The notes: generated by a model from the sequence alone, not told the origin. 64,000 bases of DNA from Symbiodinium natans (GCA_905221605.1 CAJNDS010001191.1:710644-774643); one strand, 5' to 3'; positions 47,441 to 57,868 are shown, counted from the stretch's first letter. Translations and numbers: made by a program.

Positions 47441-48250
47441 CGCCCCGGGCACCGGGGCCCGAGCCGCTGATGCTCATGGTGGTGTTTTTTTTTTTGGGTC
47501 GCCGTGGCCCCGCGGGCACGCGAAAAACGCGCGTTTTCGAGGAGCCGACCAGGCCCCAGCTGATGCTCATGATGCGCGCCTGGGCAGGGCGGAAGGGCCC
47601 AGCTTGCTGTGGGTTTTTTGGGTCGGCGTCATGTGCTCACCCCAACTATCCCTTGGATAGGGATCTTTTCTGGGGATCATCCCCATCTTTTGGGATCGGC
47701 CCATCAGGGCCCATCAGGGTGATCTTGTAACGGCCCCCCGTCCTCAGGCCCCCGCCCTCCCCCCCAACGTCCCGCTGATGCTGTCGGATGCCCTAGGAGG
47801 AACGAAGCCTCGATGATGCGGCATCAGCGGCTCCGGCCTCCAAGCATTAGTGGCTTGTGGGAACATATGGCGGCTTGAACCGGGAATACCATAACAGCAC
47901 GGTATTTACAGCGTTTTCTGCGTTTCCGAAGCTCCCAGCCGCATCCGAAACCCCAGCCCCGGCCCGCTGATACTCATGATGCGCTCTTTTTGGGGTCTTT
48001 GGGGTGGCCGGCACCCCCCAAAAAAACATCAACAACGTGTCTTCGGCAAAAGTTAAAAAAAAGGGTCGATGATGCTCTCCTGGGTTGTTTTTGGGACCCT
48101 TGTGGGGCCACCCAAAAAATGCATCCCGGAGCCCACATTCGGTGGGGAATAGAGCGTTTTTTTGCAATAAAAGCGTACCTTAAAAAGGATACTCCTTGGA
48201 AACCGAATTTGGAGCCGGATGTTGGCTTGCAAGCCGGGTCGGCGGCATAA
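47440..48250. other. GC-rich region with recurrent CCGCTGATGCTCATGATGCG
   Basis: The motif or close variants appear near 47463, 47557, 47770 and 47963, and inverted near 47814 (GATGCGGCATCAGCGG). Open frames of 74-106 codons on both strands are not convincing. Confidence 0.4.
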
Positions 48251-48831
48251 GCGGCCCCCGTGGCAGCTAAAGCTAGGGCTGGCGCCTACCGGCGATACAC
48301 CACGGGCGTGCCCGGATTTAAGAGCTGTTAGGGTTTGGGGTCTGGTGGTTTCGGTTGAGGAGCATGTGGGGGGTGGGGTTCCTGCGGAAAAGTTGCTGGA
48401 CCCCCCCCCCCCCCTGTCCGCACCCCCCCCCCCGGGGGAAAGAGTGATGTTTCACCTCAGCAAACCCATCCAACACGTCGCGGACAAACTACCTTAAGAC
48501 GCCCTAAACCCTAAACCTTAAACCCTAAACCCTAAACCCTAAAACCGTGTGGACACCGAGCCCCCAAAAGACCTACCCGCAACGCCCACTTCGATGCTCA
48601 GGGAGCCGCTGAGACGCTGATCGCATGCTCGGCCTCCCAGGGGCCCATTGCTATTAGGACTTTCACGGTTATGAAGTGGTTATTCAAAGGTTTTTACGGT
48701 CTATTTAAGCTTCCGTTTTTTTTTTTTGTGTTGGGGGGTGGGGGGGGGGGTGGGGGGAGGTTAGGCAGAGAAGTTTAGCTCGACCCCTCAAATACAGAAC
48801 CCCCAAAGGTAGGGCCCTTGAACCCCAAACC

Positions 48832-48929
48832 TTGGGATGTTCGCCTTATACTAGCAGTCCTTTATACCCCCATCATAATCCTTATATAATCCCTATTACG
48901 GACAGTTAGTATAAGGGGTAACATCCCAA
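48832..48929. mobile_element. Foldback family 1, complete copy
   Basis: TTGGGATGTTCGCCTTATAC and TAGTATAAGGGGTAACATCC then CAA, with inner AGCAGTCCTTTATACC and TATTACGGACAGT. Confidence 0.8.
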
Positions 48930-48989
48930 CCCGAACCATTCTTGCCTATAGGTGAAGCCTCAACCCGAAACCCTCAACTGGGCTGCTGT

Positions 48990-49130
48990 GGCTTCTGTGG
49001 CAGTCTTCGGACTCTCCCAGTTGCTACCTTGGACATCAAGCCCAAGGACATCTTCCACCGTGTGAGGGCCTGGAAGGCCGGGGAGGGTGGGAAGCGAAGG
49101 GGTTTGAGGACTGCGTTTGGAGGCTCCTGA
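48990..49130 (+). CDS. Exon-like island
   Basis: Frame reads SLRTLPVATLDIKPKDIFHR then VRAWKAGEGGKRRGLRTAFG and a stop. Unknown. Confidence 0.4.
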   Translation, partial: GFCGSLRTLPVATLDIKPKDIFHRVRAWKAGEGGKRRGLRTAFGGS

Positions 49131-49205
49131 AGGGCTTCAGGTCTAGGATTTGCAACTATGGCTTTGGTCTACGACTTAGGTAAGCAGCCGGCTCTTTCCT
49201 TGCAG

Positions 49206-49358
49206 ATGAATGCACTTGCGTCTTCTTTTGCCAGATCTACTTGGTTCTGATGAAGAAGCGTGGGCGCTCAGTCTTCAAGACAGGCTTTGGTCTTAGGCTT
49301 ATGGGCTTAAGGAAGACGACCCTGTGTCGTGGAAAGGAGAGAGCTAGTGGGCAGTAGT
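49206..49358 (+). CDS. Exon with in-frame stop
   Basis: After CCTTGCAG: ECTCVFFCQIYLVLMKKRGR, SVFKTGFGLRLMGLRKTTLC, RGKERASGQ, then TAG. Probably terminal. Unknown. Confidence 0.35.
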
Positions 49359-49499
49359 GGGCAGACCTTGGTTGCCTTGCAAAGCAGAGCTTTACACGGC
49401 AAGCCACTGTTAGTCACTAAGCCGATTCTTTTAGAAATGGTGCGATACCATGTTAGTACCCCAGAACCCTGAACCCTGAAGCTTCAAGTCCAAGCCGAG

Positions 49500-49583
49500 A
49501 CCCTAAACCCTAAACCCTAAACCCTAAACCCTAAACCCTAAACCCTAAACCCTAAACCCTAAACCCTAAACCCTAAACCCTAA
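49500..49583 (-). repeat. CCCTAAA array
   Basis: About twelve perfect heptamers. Confidence 0.97.
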
Positions 49584-49584
49584 A

Positions 49585-49698
49585 AGGCTGCTGCCCAACC
49601 TCGGCTCTCTGTCGCCAAAGATGACCTGCGACGCGCTGGCCGCCGTGGCCAAGGTCGCCTGCAGTTGGGCAGCGGCTGCATTTTGCGAGTTCTTTTAG
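49585..49698 (+). CDS. Exon-like island
   Basis: Frame reads LLPNLGSLSPKMTCDALAAV, AKVACSWAAAAFCEFF, then TAG 49696-49698. Enclosed by a CCCTAAA array and, 11 bp on, TTTAGGG units. Confidence 0.45.
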   Translation, partial: RLLPNLGSLSPKMTCDALAAVAKVACSWAAAAFCEFF

Positions 49699-49932
49699 GT
49701 CGTACTGTTTTAGGGTTTAGGGTTTAGGGTTTAGGGATTAATGTATGCATAATGTGTTTGGAAGGGGATTCGGGAGGGGGGGAATGGGCATCTACAGCAG
49801 TTTAGAGTGTCAGCCTCCCCGTTGGGTTAGGCACTCGCCATGCTGTAGACTCACATTGCAGCACGCCTCGTCGCATTCAGCTGTGGCATACCATTTTGGG
49901 GTTGCAACAGGCTGGCCAAAAGGAGGCGCAGT

Positions 49933-50229
49933 TTGTCCAGCACGTGGAGGCCAGACAACAGCCTTGTCTTGCCTCGGCTGCTTGTAGTGAGCATCTCCTG
50001 TGCTGATCGCTCCACATGCCCGTTAGTAATTATGAGTGTGCAGGCGGTTGTTGATGAGCTAAGCACTTACTGTCACCGCGTTCCAGCGCAGGCTGCCGTA
50101 AATGAGCGGCCGTACAAGTACCACGCCGAGCATTTGGCAGCCTCGGCGAATGCTTGGTTTCTGCAAGTCCGGTTCCTTCACACAGGAAGAAGCGTCGATG
50201 CCCAGCTTCATGGATTCCTGCACAGGTAG
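49933..50229 (+). CDS. 98-codon open frame, unknown
   Basis: Contains VQAVVDELSTYCHRVPAQAA then VNERPYKYHAEHLAASANAW. The KYHAEHLAASANAW part resembles KYNAADLKTAAWW of the exon at 14778. An AG acceptor lies before GCTGCC at 50092, so this could be one or two exons. Confidence 0.4.
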   Translation: MSSTWRPDNSLVLPRLLVVSISCADRSTCPLVIMSVQAVVDELSTYCHRVPAQAAVNERPYKYHAEHLAASANAWFLQVRFLHTGRSVDAQLHGFLHR

Positions 50230-50288
50230 GCTAGATGGTGGGAGCAGCCGTGAAGCGTCAGGGGTTCACCATCACCCTGCTTGCCAGA

Positions 50289-50350
50289 TCTCCATGCTGC
50301 GCGATCTGAGCCTTCTGAAAGCTGCATCTTCCTCATTGCCGCAGTCCTAG
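50289..50350 (+). CDS. Short exon candidate
   Basis: After TTGCCAG: ISMLRDLSLLKAASSSLPQS and a stop. Confidence 0.3.
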
Positions 50351-50718
50351 AATGTGTGTCGATGACGTGCCCCTGTCATGGGTTGACACGCATACTTTCG
50401 TCAATGAGCTGGGAGCATGCTAACTCCCGTCATTTCATTACGTATGTGCCGATGATACATACGTCCTACGTACCACCACATGCCCTCCCTCCATGGCGTT
50501 CATCGCCTTTCGGGGCACTTTAAGATGGCTTTCTCCCCAGCCCCCCCCACAGATTAACAGCTCTAGCCAGTCTAGTATAAAGGTTAGAGATCTTGCCTCA
50601 CCCCCAGCCCAAAACACAGGTTCGCCTGCCAACGTTCAAGGAGCTTGAGCAATTGCGAGGATGTAAAGGGCGGGGGTTCCAGACGACTTCTGAATCAGAG
50701 TTTTGTCCCTACATGGGG

Positions 50719-50804
50719 GCTTGCGATACGAAGGGACCCCTAGTATAGACTCTCAAATAGTAGGAAGGCCCCCCAATAAGGTACCCCTATCATCGTAATC
50801 CCCG
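50719..50804. mobile_element. Interspersed family 4 copy
   Basis: GCGATACGAAGGGACCCCTA, CTCAAATAGTAGGA, CCAATAAGGTACCCCTAT, then directly abuts the family 5 element at 50805. Confidence 0.6.
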
Positions 50805-50898
50805 ACATCCCCCTTGGGAATTATTTTTTGTTTTGTTTATGTAAAACCCAAGAGGATATTAAACATGTTGTTGTTTATTAAGGTTCTAAGGGGAGTAT
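50805..50898. mobile_element. Foldback family 5, third copy
   Basis: CCCCCTTGGGAATTATTTT to GGTTCTAAGGGGAGTAT. Uninterrupted core GTAAAACCCAAGAGGATATT, the reference for the one-unit gain at 21661. Confidence 0.65.
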
Positions 50899-51002
50899 CC
50901 CAGGCGAGCCCATCTTCTGCAGCGACATTTCGAGCTGGCCGACTGCACGCCCAGCGCGTTGCCGCTCAGCATCAATCGATGGGTCGAGGGCTTCCGACAT
51001 GA

Positions 51003-51084
51003 GGGCTACCTTATTGGGGTCCTTAGTGTAAGGGAATCCTACTATTTGGGGTCTACTTTAGGGATCCACCATTTTCGTAAACCC
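51003..51084. mobile_element. Interspersed family 4, reverse orientation
   Basis: GGGCTACCTTATTGGGGTCC, AAGGGAATCCTACTATTTGG, TTAGGGATCC and TTTTCGTAAACCC. Confidence 0.6.
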
Positions 51085-51338
51085 ACAAAATGGTTCAGCA
51101 GTTCCAGGGCTGCGGGTTGCCCTTAAACCCTAGAACCATGCTTTTCAATGCCTGTAAACCCCAAGGGTTTAGGGTTTAGGGTTTAGGGTTTAGGGTTTAG
51201 GGTTTAGGGTTTAGGGTTTAGGGTTGAAATCAGCTCATACATGAGTACATCGATCCTGGAGGCATTCCAACCCTTGCAGTGAACATCCTCGACTGCGGCC
51301 CTTCCAACTGCCTAATGCCCTAAGCCCATGCAGACAGC

Positions 51339-51446
51339 CTAGAGGCTCCAAAACCCCTTAATTCAGGAATATACCTCAAATCATATTAGGGTTCCTACTA
51401 TAATTTAAGGTATATTGCTTAATTAAGGGGTTTTGGAGTCTCTGGG
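51339..51446. mobile_element. Foldback family 2, third copy
   Basis: TAGAGGCTCCAAAACCCCTT to AAGGGGTTTTGGAGTCTCTG with the TAGGGTTCCTACTATAATTT core. Confidence 0.85.
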
Positions 51447-51886
51447 AGGTAAGGATCCTGTTCAAAAAGGCAGCCACAAATTGGGGGGGGGGGGGGGTCC
51501 TGATTGAGAGAGGCAGATCGCTATCCTGTTCAAAAATGATGCTCGGTAGGCCCTTTTGAGACATGGTGCATTTTTCCCTTATTGGGTCTCATTGGGGCAC
51601 GTTCGGGAATATTTTTTTCAGAGGGTCTTAGGGGCCATCCTAGAAAACATCCAGAGGGGCGTCCTCCTTCCCCATTTTTCTGGCAACCTGGAGCTAGGGT
51701 CCATCGACAGTAGCGGGCTTGCGAAGACATTGTTCTTGGAGGTGCATGGGTAATAAGTAACAAGTGAAGCCCGGGACTAGAAGTCGGGAAAGTAGAGCTG
51801 CAGCCTGAGTAGTTCAAAGTAAAGGAATCGAAATAGGGAATTCCTCGAAACTCCTGTGCAAGAACCAATAGGTCACAGGTTCCTTT

Positions 51887-51983
51887 GTGGGATGTTCCCC
51901 CTTATACAAGCAGTCCTTAATAAGGATGATAGTGCCCTCGATTTTTTATGCCTACTAAGGACTGTTTGTATAAGGGGGAACAG
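51887..51983. mobile_element. Foldback family 1 copy
   Basis: TGTGGGATGTTCCCCCTTAT, ACAAGCAGTCCTTAATAAGG, CTAAGGACTGTTTGTATAAG, GGGGAACAGTC. Confidence 0.75.
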
Positions 51984-52731
51984 TCGAAGGTTCCTTACTG
52001 AACTTGGGAGGTGTGCGTTGCCAATGGCTTTGGCCGGCCACCCGGCGAAGGTGCCGAATGGTTGAGAGGATTCATAAACCCTCAACCCTCAACTCTCAAC
52101 CCTCAACCCTAAACCCTACACACCCTAGATAGATTGGGCTTGGGAGGCCTCAGGGCCCGAAAGCCGTACAAATCCTTTATGTGGCTGTTGAAGCTGTAAG
52201 CCCTACAAAGCCTGTTGAGCCCTGTGAAATTGATAAGCCCTGTGGACCCTAATCCCTTGGACTTAGAAAGCCCCCCCCCCCCCCCAAAAAAAAAAAAAAA
52301 AAAGAACAAACACAAACAAAGGACGCTTGGTTGCGCGATGCATTTGTTAGAATCTTCATTCTGCACCTCCCTTCAGAGCCATGCTCAACTTAATTTGGAG
52401 GTTTACGAGAATCAGGACCCCCTAGTAAACCTCATCATATCCCATCATACATAATCCTTAATGAGGGAAACCTATACCCCATTTTCGGAAGCCCCCCCTT
52501 TGGAATCTGGATTGTAAAGATTGTCAAAAGGGCGCTTGACATCTGCCCTGAGCCTCCAACCGGCACGGGTCGCTTGACCAAACCTAAACCCTAAACCCTA
52601 AACCCTAAACCCTAAGGCAGAATGGGATGTTCCGAAAATCGGCGCTGGTGGCGTTACTTTGACCTATTGGCATCTATTGGCCGTCCGACCTGCAATGTCG
52701 ACTCTTAGAAGTTCACTGTAAATTGCTTAAG

Positions 52732-52811
52732 AAACCCGAAAAAAGAAAAAAATCTTCCTTATTAAGGGTATTATATGGATTATTATTTTTTCTTTTGGGT
52801 TAAGCAAATAG
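52732..52811. mobile_element. Foldback family 7 copy
   Basis: ATTGCTTAAGAAACCCGAAA at the left, TTTTGGGTTAAGCAAATAG at the right. About 80 bp, AT-rich core without poly-C. Confidence 0.6.
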
Positions 52812-53081
52812 TAGTTCAGGGTTTACAGGGCTTAGGGCGGAATTGTCCAACTGCAGGGTGGTGAGGAGGAGATGGAGAAAAAGATGCGGGGGGCCTCAGG
52901 ATGCCTCAGTTTAGCGTTTAGGGTTGAGGGTTGAGGGTCCATTTTTTGTGGTCATTGCGGTGAGGGGGGGGGGGGGTAGGGGGGAAGGAGGACTTGGCGT
53001 CCAGTTGCAAACCTTGATCCTAAACCCTAAACCCTAAACCCTGAACCCTGAACCCTGAACCCTAAAATCTAAACCCCACAG

Positions 53082-53141
53082 ATCGAAGTCTGAGGCTTTC
53101 GACGATGTCCCAACTTCTGACGAAGCCGGGCGCGCCCGGGG
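53082..53141 (+). CDS. Short exon candidate
   Basis: After CCCCACAG: SKSEAFDDVPTSDEAGRARG; ends as a TTTAGGG array begins. Confidence 0.3.
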
Positions 53142-53235
53142 CTTAGGGTTTAGGGTTTAGGGTTTAGGGTTTAGGGTTTAGGGTTTAGGGTTTAGGGTTT
53201 AGGGTTTAGGGTTTAGGGTTTAGGGTTTAGGGTTA
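53141..53235 (+). repeat. TTTAGGG array
   Basis: About thirteen heptamers. Confidence 0.97.
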
Positions 53236-53464
53236 CCTGCCTTCGCGTGGGCACGCCGGGGCCTGGCATGGGGCTTTCTCAGCTCACTGCTTCTAAAATT
53301 TAGAAACAAGGAAGGGAACGTGGACAATGTTCGTTTCATTGTGGTTCTAAGGGTTTAGGGTTTAGGGTTTGGGGTTTAGGGTTTAGGGTTTAGGGTTTGG
53401 GTTTAGGGTTTTTTATTTTTTTCCAGTCTAAGGGAACGTTTTGAAGTCACTTGGCCCAGCTCAG

Positions 53465-53511
53465 GTATAAGCTGCCCAAAGATGGCCGCCTCTTCCGCGC
53501 CAAGGAGCTGG
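53465..53511 (+). CDS. Micro-exon with consensus splice sites
   Basis: Acceptor AGCTCAG and donor G/GTGAGT enclose YKLPKDGRLFRAKEL. The donor is a perfect GTGAGT. Confidence 0.4.
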
Positions 53512-53514
53512 GTG

Positions 53515-53692
53515 AGTAAATCGGGGCTGTTCACTACAGGAGGATCTCTTTTTTCGGAACCTATATCTGCCATTTGCTTAAGACCCCAAATATATTTAAA
53601 ACTTGTAATAGTCCCTATATTGCCCTTATCAGGAATTAGTAAACCGGGGCTGTTCTCCAAATGAGAGTCCCTTTTGTGGAACACATAATGGA
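53515..53692 (+). repeat. Imperfect direct duplication around a TTGCTTAAG motif
   Basis: AGTAAATCGGGGCTGTTC ... CGGAACCTATAT near 53515-53570 and AGTAAACCGGGGCTGTTC ... TGGAACACATA near 53638-53692, separated by about 65 bp beginning CATTTGCTTAAGACCCC. Confidence 0.55.
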
Positions 53693-53756
53693 CAGGGTTG
53701 ATATTACACTTTTTTGGTTAATGTGTGCAAGGCTCCTTCTTAGTATTGGTGAGTGC

Positions 53757-53780
53757 ATGTATGTTGTATGTACGTATGTA

Positions 53781-53811
<31 letters not shown>

Positions 53812-53855
53812 GTATATGTATATGTATATATGTATGTATTATATATATATATTAC
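53757..53855 (+). repeat. TATG/GTATGT microsatellite
   Basis: About 100 bp of TATG, GTATGT and TATA repeats. Confidence 0.9.
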
Positions 53856-54169
53856 AATTTCGGTGTCCGTTTGGGGATCTGTTTCACCTTCATATGGTTC
53901 ACGACCTCGAGTCCGCAGTACAAGGCATATAAACCCTACCTCATATGGGCATCTCCCAAGAGAGGGGTACCCCTTTCATACCCCAAATCGGATAGAATCC
54001 CCTTAAAGGGGTATTCGGAAACCCACGTCTGTAAGACGGGGTCAAGCTTCCCACCCACCCCCACCCCCAAAACCCCAGCCCGAAACCCTAAACCCCAATT
54101 AAACCCCCTAAAACCCTAAACCCTAAACGCCAAACCCAAAACCCTACTTCTCAAGCCCACTGCTGGTTA

Positions 54170-54320
54170 GGGTTTAGGGTTTAAGGGTTTAAGGGTTTGA
54201 GGGTTTAAGGGTTTAAGGGTTTAAGGGTTTAAGAGTTTAAGGGTTGAAGGCTTGAAGGGTTGAAGGGTTGAAGGGTTGAAGGGTTTAAGGGTTTAAGGGT
54301 TTAAGGGTTTAAGGGTTTAG
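54170..54320 (+). repeat. TTTAAGGG octamer array
   Basis: Tandem TTTAAGGG units with an internal block of TTGAAGGG, then back to TTTAAGGG. A homogenised 8 bp variant of the heptamer. Confidence 0.9.
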
Positions 54321-54360
54321 GGCTGTCGGACATAAGGGCTTTCATGAGGTCAGAAACCGG

Positions 54361-54474
54361 GTTTACGCAAATAGGGGACCCTGAAGATAGATCCACAAAT
54401 ACTAGGAACCCCCCCCCCCCCCCCAATAGGGACCCCAATAAGGTACCCCTAATTCCGGAAACCCCCAAATGCAC
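54361..54474. mobile_element. Interspersed family 4, complete copy
   Basis: GTTTACGCAAATAGGGGACC, AAATACTAGGA, poly-C, GACCCCAATAAGGTACCCCT, AATTCCGGAAACCCCCAAAT. Confidence 0.65.
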
Positions 54475-54544
54475 TCAGAGTCCATAAATGGGCTTAGGGT
54501 TTCGGTTTTCGGGTTTAGGGTTTAGGGATTCTAGAGCATGACAG

Positions 54545-54672
54545 GACGACTTCTGGTGGGAACAGCTGAGGCTGCTTTCTGACGTTCTTCAAGCAACCGC
54601 ATGCTCCGACAAGTTAGACAAGTCACTGTTGACTTTGCGAACCGCGCGGCGGTGCTCAAACATTTTGCCAAA
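54545..54672 (+). CDS. Exon-like island
   Basis: After GACAG: DDFWWEQLRLLSDVLQATAC, SDKLDKSLLTLRTARRCSNI. Loosely resembles ORF1 of the LTR element (FLQAATCADQLEALW). Right edge uncertain. Confidence 0.35.
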
Positions 54673-55173
54673 GCTCCCAAAAACCCGCAACCCAGGCCGC
54701 CTTTCACCCATCTCCTTCATATTCTAAACCTTTCAACCCCGCGCGTACCCTAGGCCCTAAGCCCTAAGCCCTATAAACCATAGAGGTTTCGGATGCCTTG
54801 GTGGGGAGTACGAAAGCCCTGAAACCTCAGCCACTCAAGCCTCAATCCTCGCGGTGCAAGGGTTAAGGGTGTAAGGATCACAGTCTCAAGCCCCGAAGCT
54901 CATGCAGCCTCTTGCAAAACCTATAAGGTTTACGTGTCTAACAGTCTCACAAGCGGCCCTTGAGTGGGAGCGCGGTTTGATGTCTGAGGTTCGGGGGCGC
55001 TCAGTGCATTTGGGGGGGGGGGGGGGTAGCTGTCGAGGACTTCGGAGTCTCAGCAGCCTTCCAGGACGCATGAGGATCCCCTTACAGGGCCCCCAAAAGG
55101 GTAGCCCTATTGAAACCCCCAAATCCTAAACCCTCAACCCTAAACCCTAAAGCCTAAACACTAAACCCAACAG

Positions 55174-55269
55174 TCAGTGTGTGCTGTGTCAGTCTCGGCC
55201 GAAGGCAACGTCACTTCCGGCTGCGGCGGCGTGCAAAAGATGCCGGGGTGGTTGTGGCCAGCATCCCAG
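55174..55269 (+). CDS. Exon-like island
   Basis: Frame reads SVSAEGNVTSGCGGVQKMPG then WLWPASQ, ending at CCCAG before a TTTAGGG array. Confidence 0.35.
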
Positions 55270-55368
55270 GGGTTTAGGGTTTAGGGTTTAGGGTTTAGGG
55301 TTTAGGGTTTAGGGTTTAGGGTTTAGGGTTTAGGGTTTAGGGTTTAGGGTTTAGGGTTTAGGGTTTAG
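55270..55368 (+). repeat. TTTAGGG array
   Basis: About fourteen heptamers, abutting a foldback element at 55370. Confidence 0.97.
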
Positions 55369-55369
55369 G

Positions 55370-55485
55370 TCCCTATAAGGGTCCATGTACCTTATTATTA
55401 CGTACTTGGGCCCTAAAGTCCCTAACTAGCAAGTACTTTAAGGCCCAAGTTTTCCCTACCTTAGGTACATGGACCCTTAGGGGAA
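55370..55485. mobile_element. Foldback element
   Basis: TCCCTATAAGGGTCCATGTA then CCTTA; inverse TTAGGTACATGGACCCTTAG then GGGA. Inner arms TACTTGGGCC / GGCCCAAGT. Single copy seen. Confidence 0.7.
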
Positions 55486-55845
55486 GGTGCAAGGTTCAGT
55501 GGTGTAAGGTTTCGGGTGGAGTGTTCGGGCTTACAGGTCTTTGCTTTTGGGATTTTATACAGGGCTTAGGTTTCAGCATTTAGTGTCAGCACTTCTGAAA
55601 TTCTGAAACCTCTCGAATGTGCCTTGTAGTTGGAATTCTGAAGCAGGCTGGTCTTGGGCATTGCCCAGCACGCAAGTATCCCCTCAGAAAAGGTCAGAAA
55701 CCCCACCCTTGACACCCTCCGGCATACCTAGACTAACCTTTGTAACCTCCAAAAGATTCCTTAATTCCCTAAACCCTGATGCGCTTGAAGTTGCGAAGCA
55801 TCAAAGCCCGAATCCGCGACATCGGGCCAGAATGCGGGTTGAGGG

Positions 55846-56061
55846 TTGATGTTTCATGATGCTTTAGGACTCGGATGTCTTCTCGTAAGTTTTGACGACG
55901 GGAAGCTTAAGGATGCGCATCACCTGGGCATGTTTGTGCGACATCATGAAGCAGTGTCTTGCCGCAACATGAGGTGTAGAAGCCAGGCGATGTTCCAAGA
56001 CATTTCGTCAACACATTCTTCTACCAATTCGCCAGGTGCCCGCCCCAAAGAGCATGCCTGA
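55846..56061 (+). CDS. 71-codon open frame, exon candidate
   Basis: Frame reads LVSFDDGKLKDAHHLGMFVR then HHEAVSCRNMRCRSQAMFQD. Coding-like composition; unknown product. The last part overlaps the next island in another frame, so an intron probably lies between. Confidence 0.4.
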   Translation: MMFHDALGLGCLLVSFDDGKLKDAHHLGMFVRHHEAVSCRNMRCRSQAMFQDISSTHSSTNSPGARPKEHA

Positions 56062-56133
56062 AGACGAGGACAAGCTGGGGAAGAGCACCAAAGCTGCGAG
56101 AGAAGACTCGATGGGCTTGCCTGAACTGCTTGG
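56048..56133 (+). CDS. Exon candidate, charged
   Basis: KSMPEDEDKLGKSTKAARED then SMGLPELL, preceding heptamer tracts. Confidence 0.35.
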
Positions 56134-56276
56134 TGGGTTCAGGGTTTAGGGTGTAGGGTTCAGGGTTTGGGTTTAGGGTTTAGAGTTTAGGGTTTAGGGT
56201 TTAGGGCTCAGGTCAACACCAAGGATTCGTGACCTTCATATCTGGCACAATCTGGAATCCCGGCCAGCATAAGGAG

Positions 56277-56446
56277 GTTCACGAAAACAAGGGACCCCTA
56301 ATCTACTCCCCCAACTAGCAGGATCACTTATAGTAAGGACCCCAATAAGGTACCCTTAATTTCGGAATCTACTCCCCCAAATAGTAGGATCACTTGTAAT
56401 AAGGACCCCAATAAGGTACCCTTAATTTCGGAAACCCCCATAATGC
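56277..56446. mobile_element. Family 4 copy with internal tandem duplication
   Basis: A 67 bp unit (ATCTACTCCCCCAA ... GGACCCCAATAAGGTACCCT ... TAATTTCGGA) occurs twice in a row between typical family 4 ends. Confidence 0.7.
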
Positions 56447-56508
56447 ACAGTCCATGAGCCCAGTCTGTGACTTGGCAGTCGTCGCTGTGGGTTAGAGGTA
56501 GGTACTAG

Positions 56509-56792
56509 AGGGGTCGGAATAGTTGCGAATAGTATTCCCTTATGGTCCCTGTATAATTATACTATAATACCCCCCATCCCCAAAAAAACCCTATTCTAAA
56601 TTATTAGGCCCCTATATTTGAGTTAAAAATGAGTGCCTGTTAGCTTTTGTAGTTATCCCCTGGACCAAGCCTACAGCTCAGAGACTGATATAGGAGTCGG
56701 AATAATTACTAATAAAATTCCCTCAGGGTCCCTTAATGACTATACTATAGTAACCCCCAAAACCTTTCTAACTTATCAGGCCCCTAAATCAA
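56509..56792. mobile_element. Two adjacent copies of another short element (family 13)
   Basis: Copies at about 56509-56612 and 56688-56792 share GTCGGAATA, ATTCCCT, GGTCCCT, ATACTATA(A/G)TA, TTATCAGGCCCCTA-like end. No second pair in the window. Confidence 0.6.
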
Positions 56793-56886
56793 ACCGTGCT
56801 GCAGGATCTTGACACCGCCCCCGCCGTGATACACGTGACGCGTCAGGAGACAGTTGGAGGGTTAAGACCCTGAAACCCGAAACCCT

Positions 56887-56990
56887 TGTGTGTGTGTGTG
56901 TGTGTGTGTTTTTTTTTGGGGGGGGGGGGGGGGGGGGGGGGGTGGGGGGGGTCGTGTGGGGGGGGGGGGGGGGGGTGTGGGGGGGGTCGG
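56887..56990 (+). repeat. (TG)n followed by poly-G
   Basis: TG dinucleotides, a short T run, then about 70 bp almost all G with TGTG interruptions. Confidence 0.9.
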
Positions 56991-57449
56991 ATGTCTGTGA
57001 CTTGTATTATGCAAGTCCAATGTCCGTAGGACCTAGCTTAAGTCTAGAAACCTAAACGCGGGAGCCGAGGATTGGCAGTTGGGGGTTTAGGGTCTGGGGC
57101 TTAGAGTTCAGGCTGTAAGGGTCAGGTAACAGGTAACCCAGGTGGAATCCTGCTTGAAGGCTCAAGGGTACTTGCAAGTAAACTTTATAAGCAGGGCAAC
57201 TGTTTTTAACCCTCAGTGTTTTAGGCACGTGTGTCTCTACGTCTCACCACCCCTAAGCCCGCAGTCCTGAGCCCTAAACCCTAAGCCCTGAACCCTAAAC
57301 CCTGAACCCTTAACCCGATTCGTGGGCCTTCTGTCCAGCGCGCCTTGGAGTAAAAAGCCTTGGTGCTGTTGGGAAAGCGATTCCTGTGGGATCCTGTGGG
57401 TCTCTGGTTCGGGGTTGTGGTCGAGTCGTTAGAGTAGACAGATATGGGC

Positions 57450-57530
57450 CATATGGGGGGTGTCCTTATTATCAGGGGACTCTACTATTTGGGGGTCTAT
57501 TCTAGGGTCCCATTATTTTCGTAAACCATA
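57450..57530. mobile_element. Interspersed family 4, reverse orientation
   Basis: GGGGGGTGTCCTTATTATCA, GGGGACTCTACTATTTGGGG, TCTAGGGTCCCATTATTTTC, GTAAACC. Confidence 0.55.
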
Positions 57531-57724
57531 TGAGATGCTACGCGAAAATGCTGGACTCAGGCAGATCCGCAATCTGAATGCCTTGTGCCCCAATCCATAC
57601 ACTCCCTCAAGCCGAAGTCCCCGGAGCCCAACTCCTCGTCGCAACTCTTCATTGGTCATAAGTAGGGTTACAAGTACCCGAATTAAGGCAAGAATATAGA
57701 ATAGGTTACTTGTACCTTGCTTAG

Positions 57725-57868
57725 AACCCGACCGAGCCATGCGGCAGGAGTGCCTGCAGCTGGTTCAGGGCTGTGCCAAGTTGGACGCGGCCTCAGCATC
57801 GGAAGGTTCGGACTTGAAAGTGTATAGCTTGGAGCTACAAACCCAAACGACTGGGGGGAACTCACTCG
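57725..57868 (+). CDS. Exon-like island
   Basis: EPDRAMRQECLQLVQGCAKL, DAASASEGSDLKVYSLELQT, QTTGGNSLG, running into a TTTAGGG tract. Good coding composition. Confidence 0.45.
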
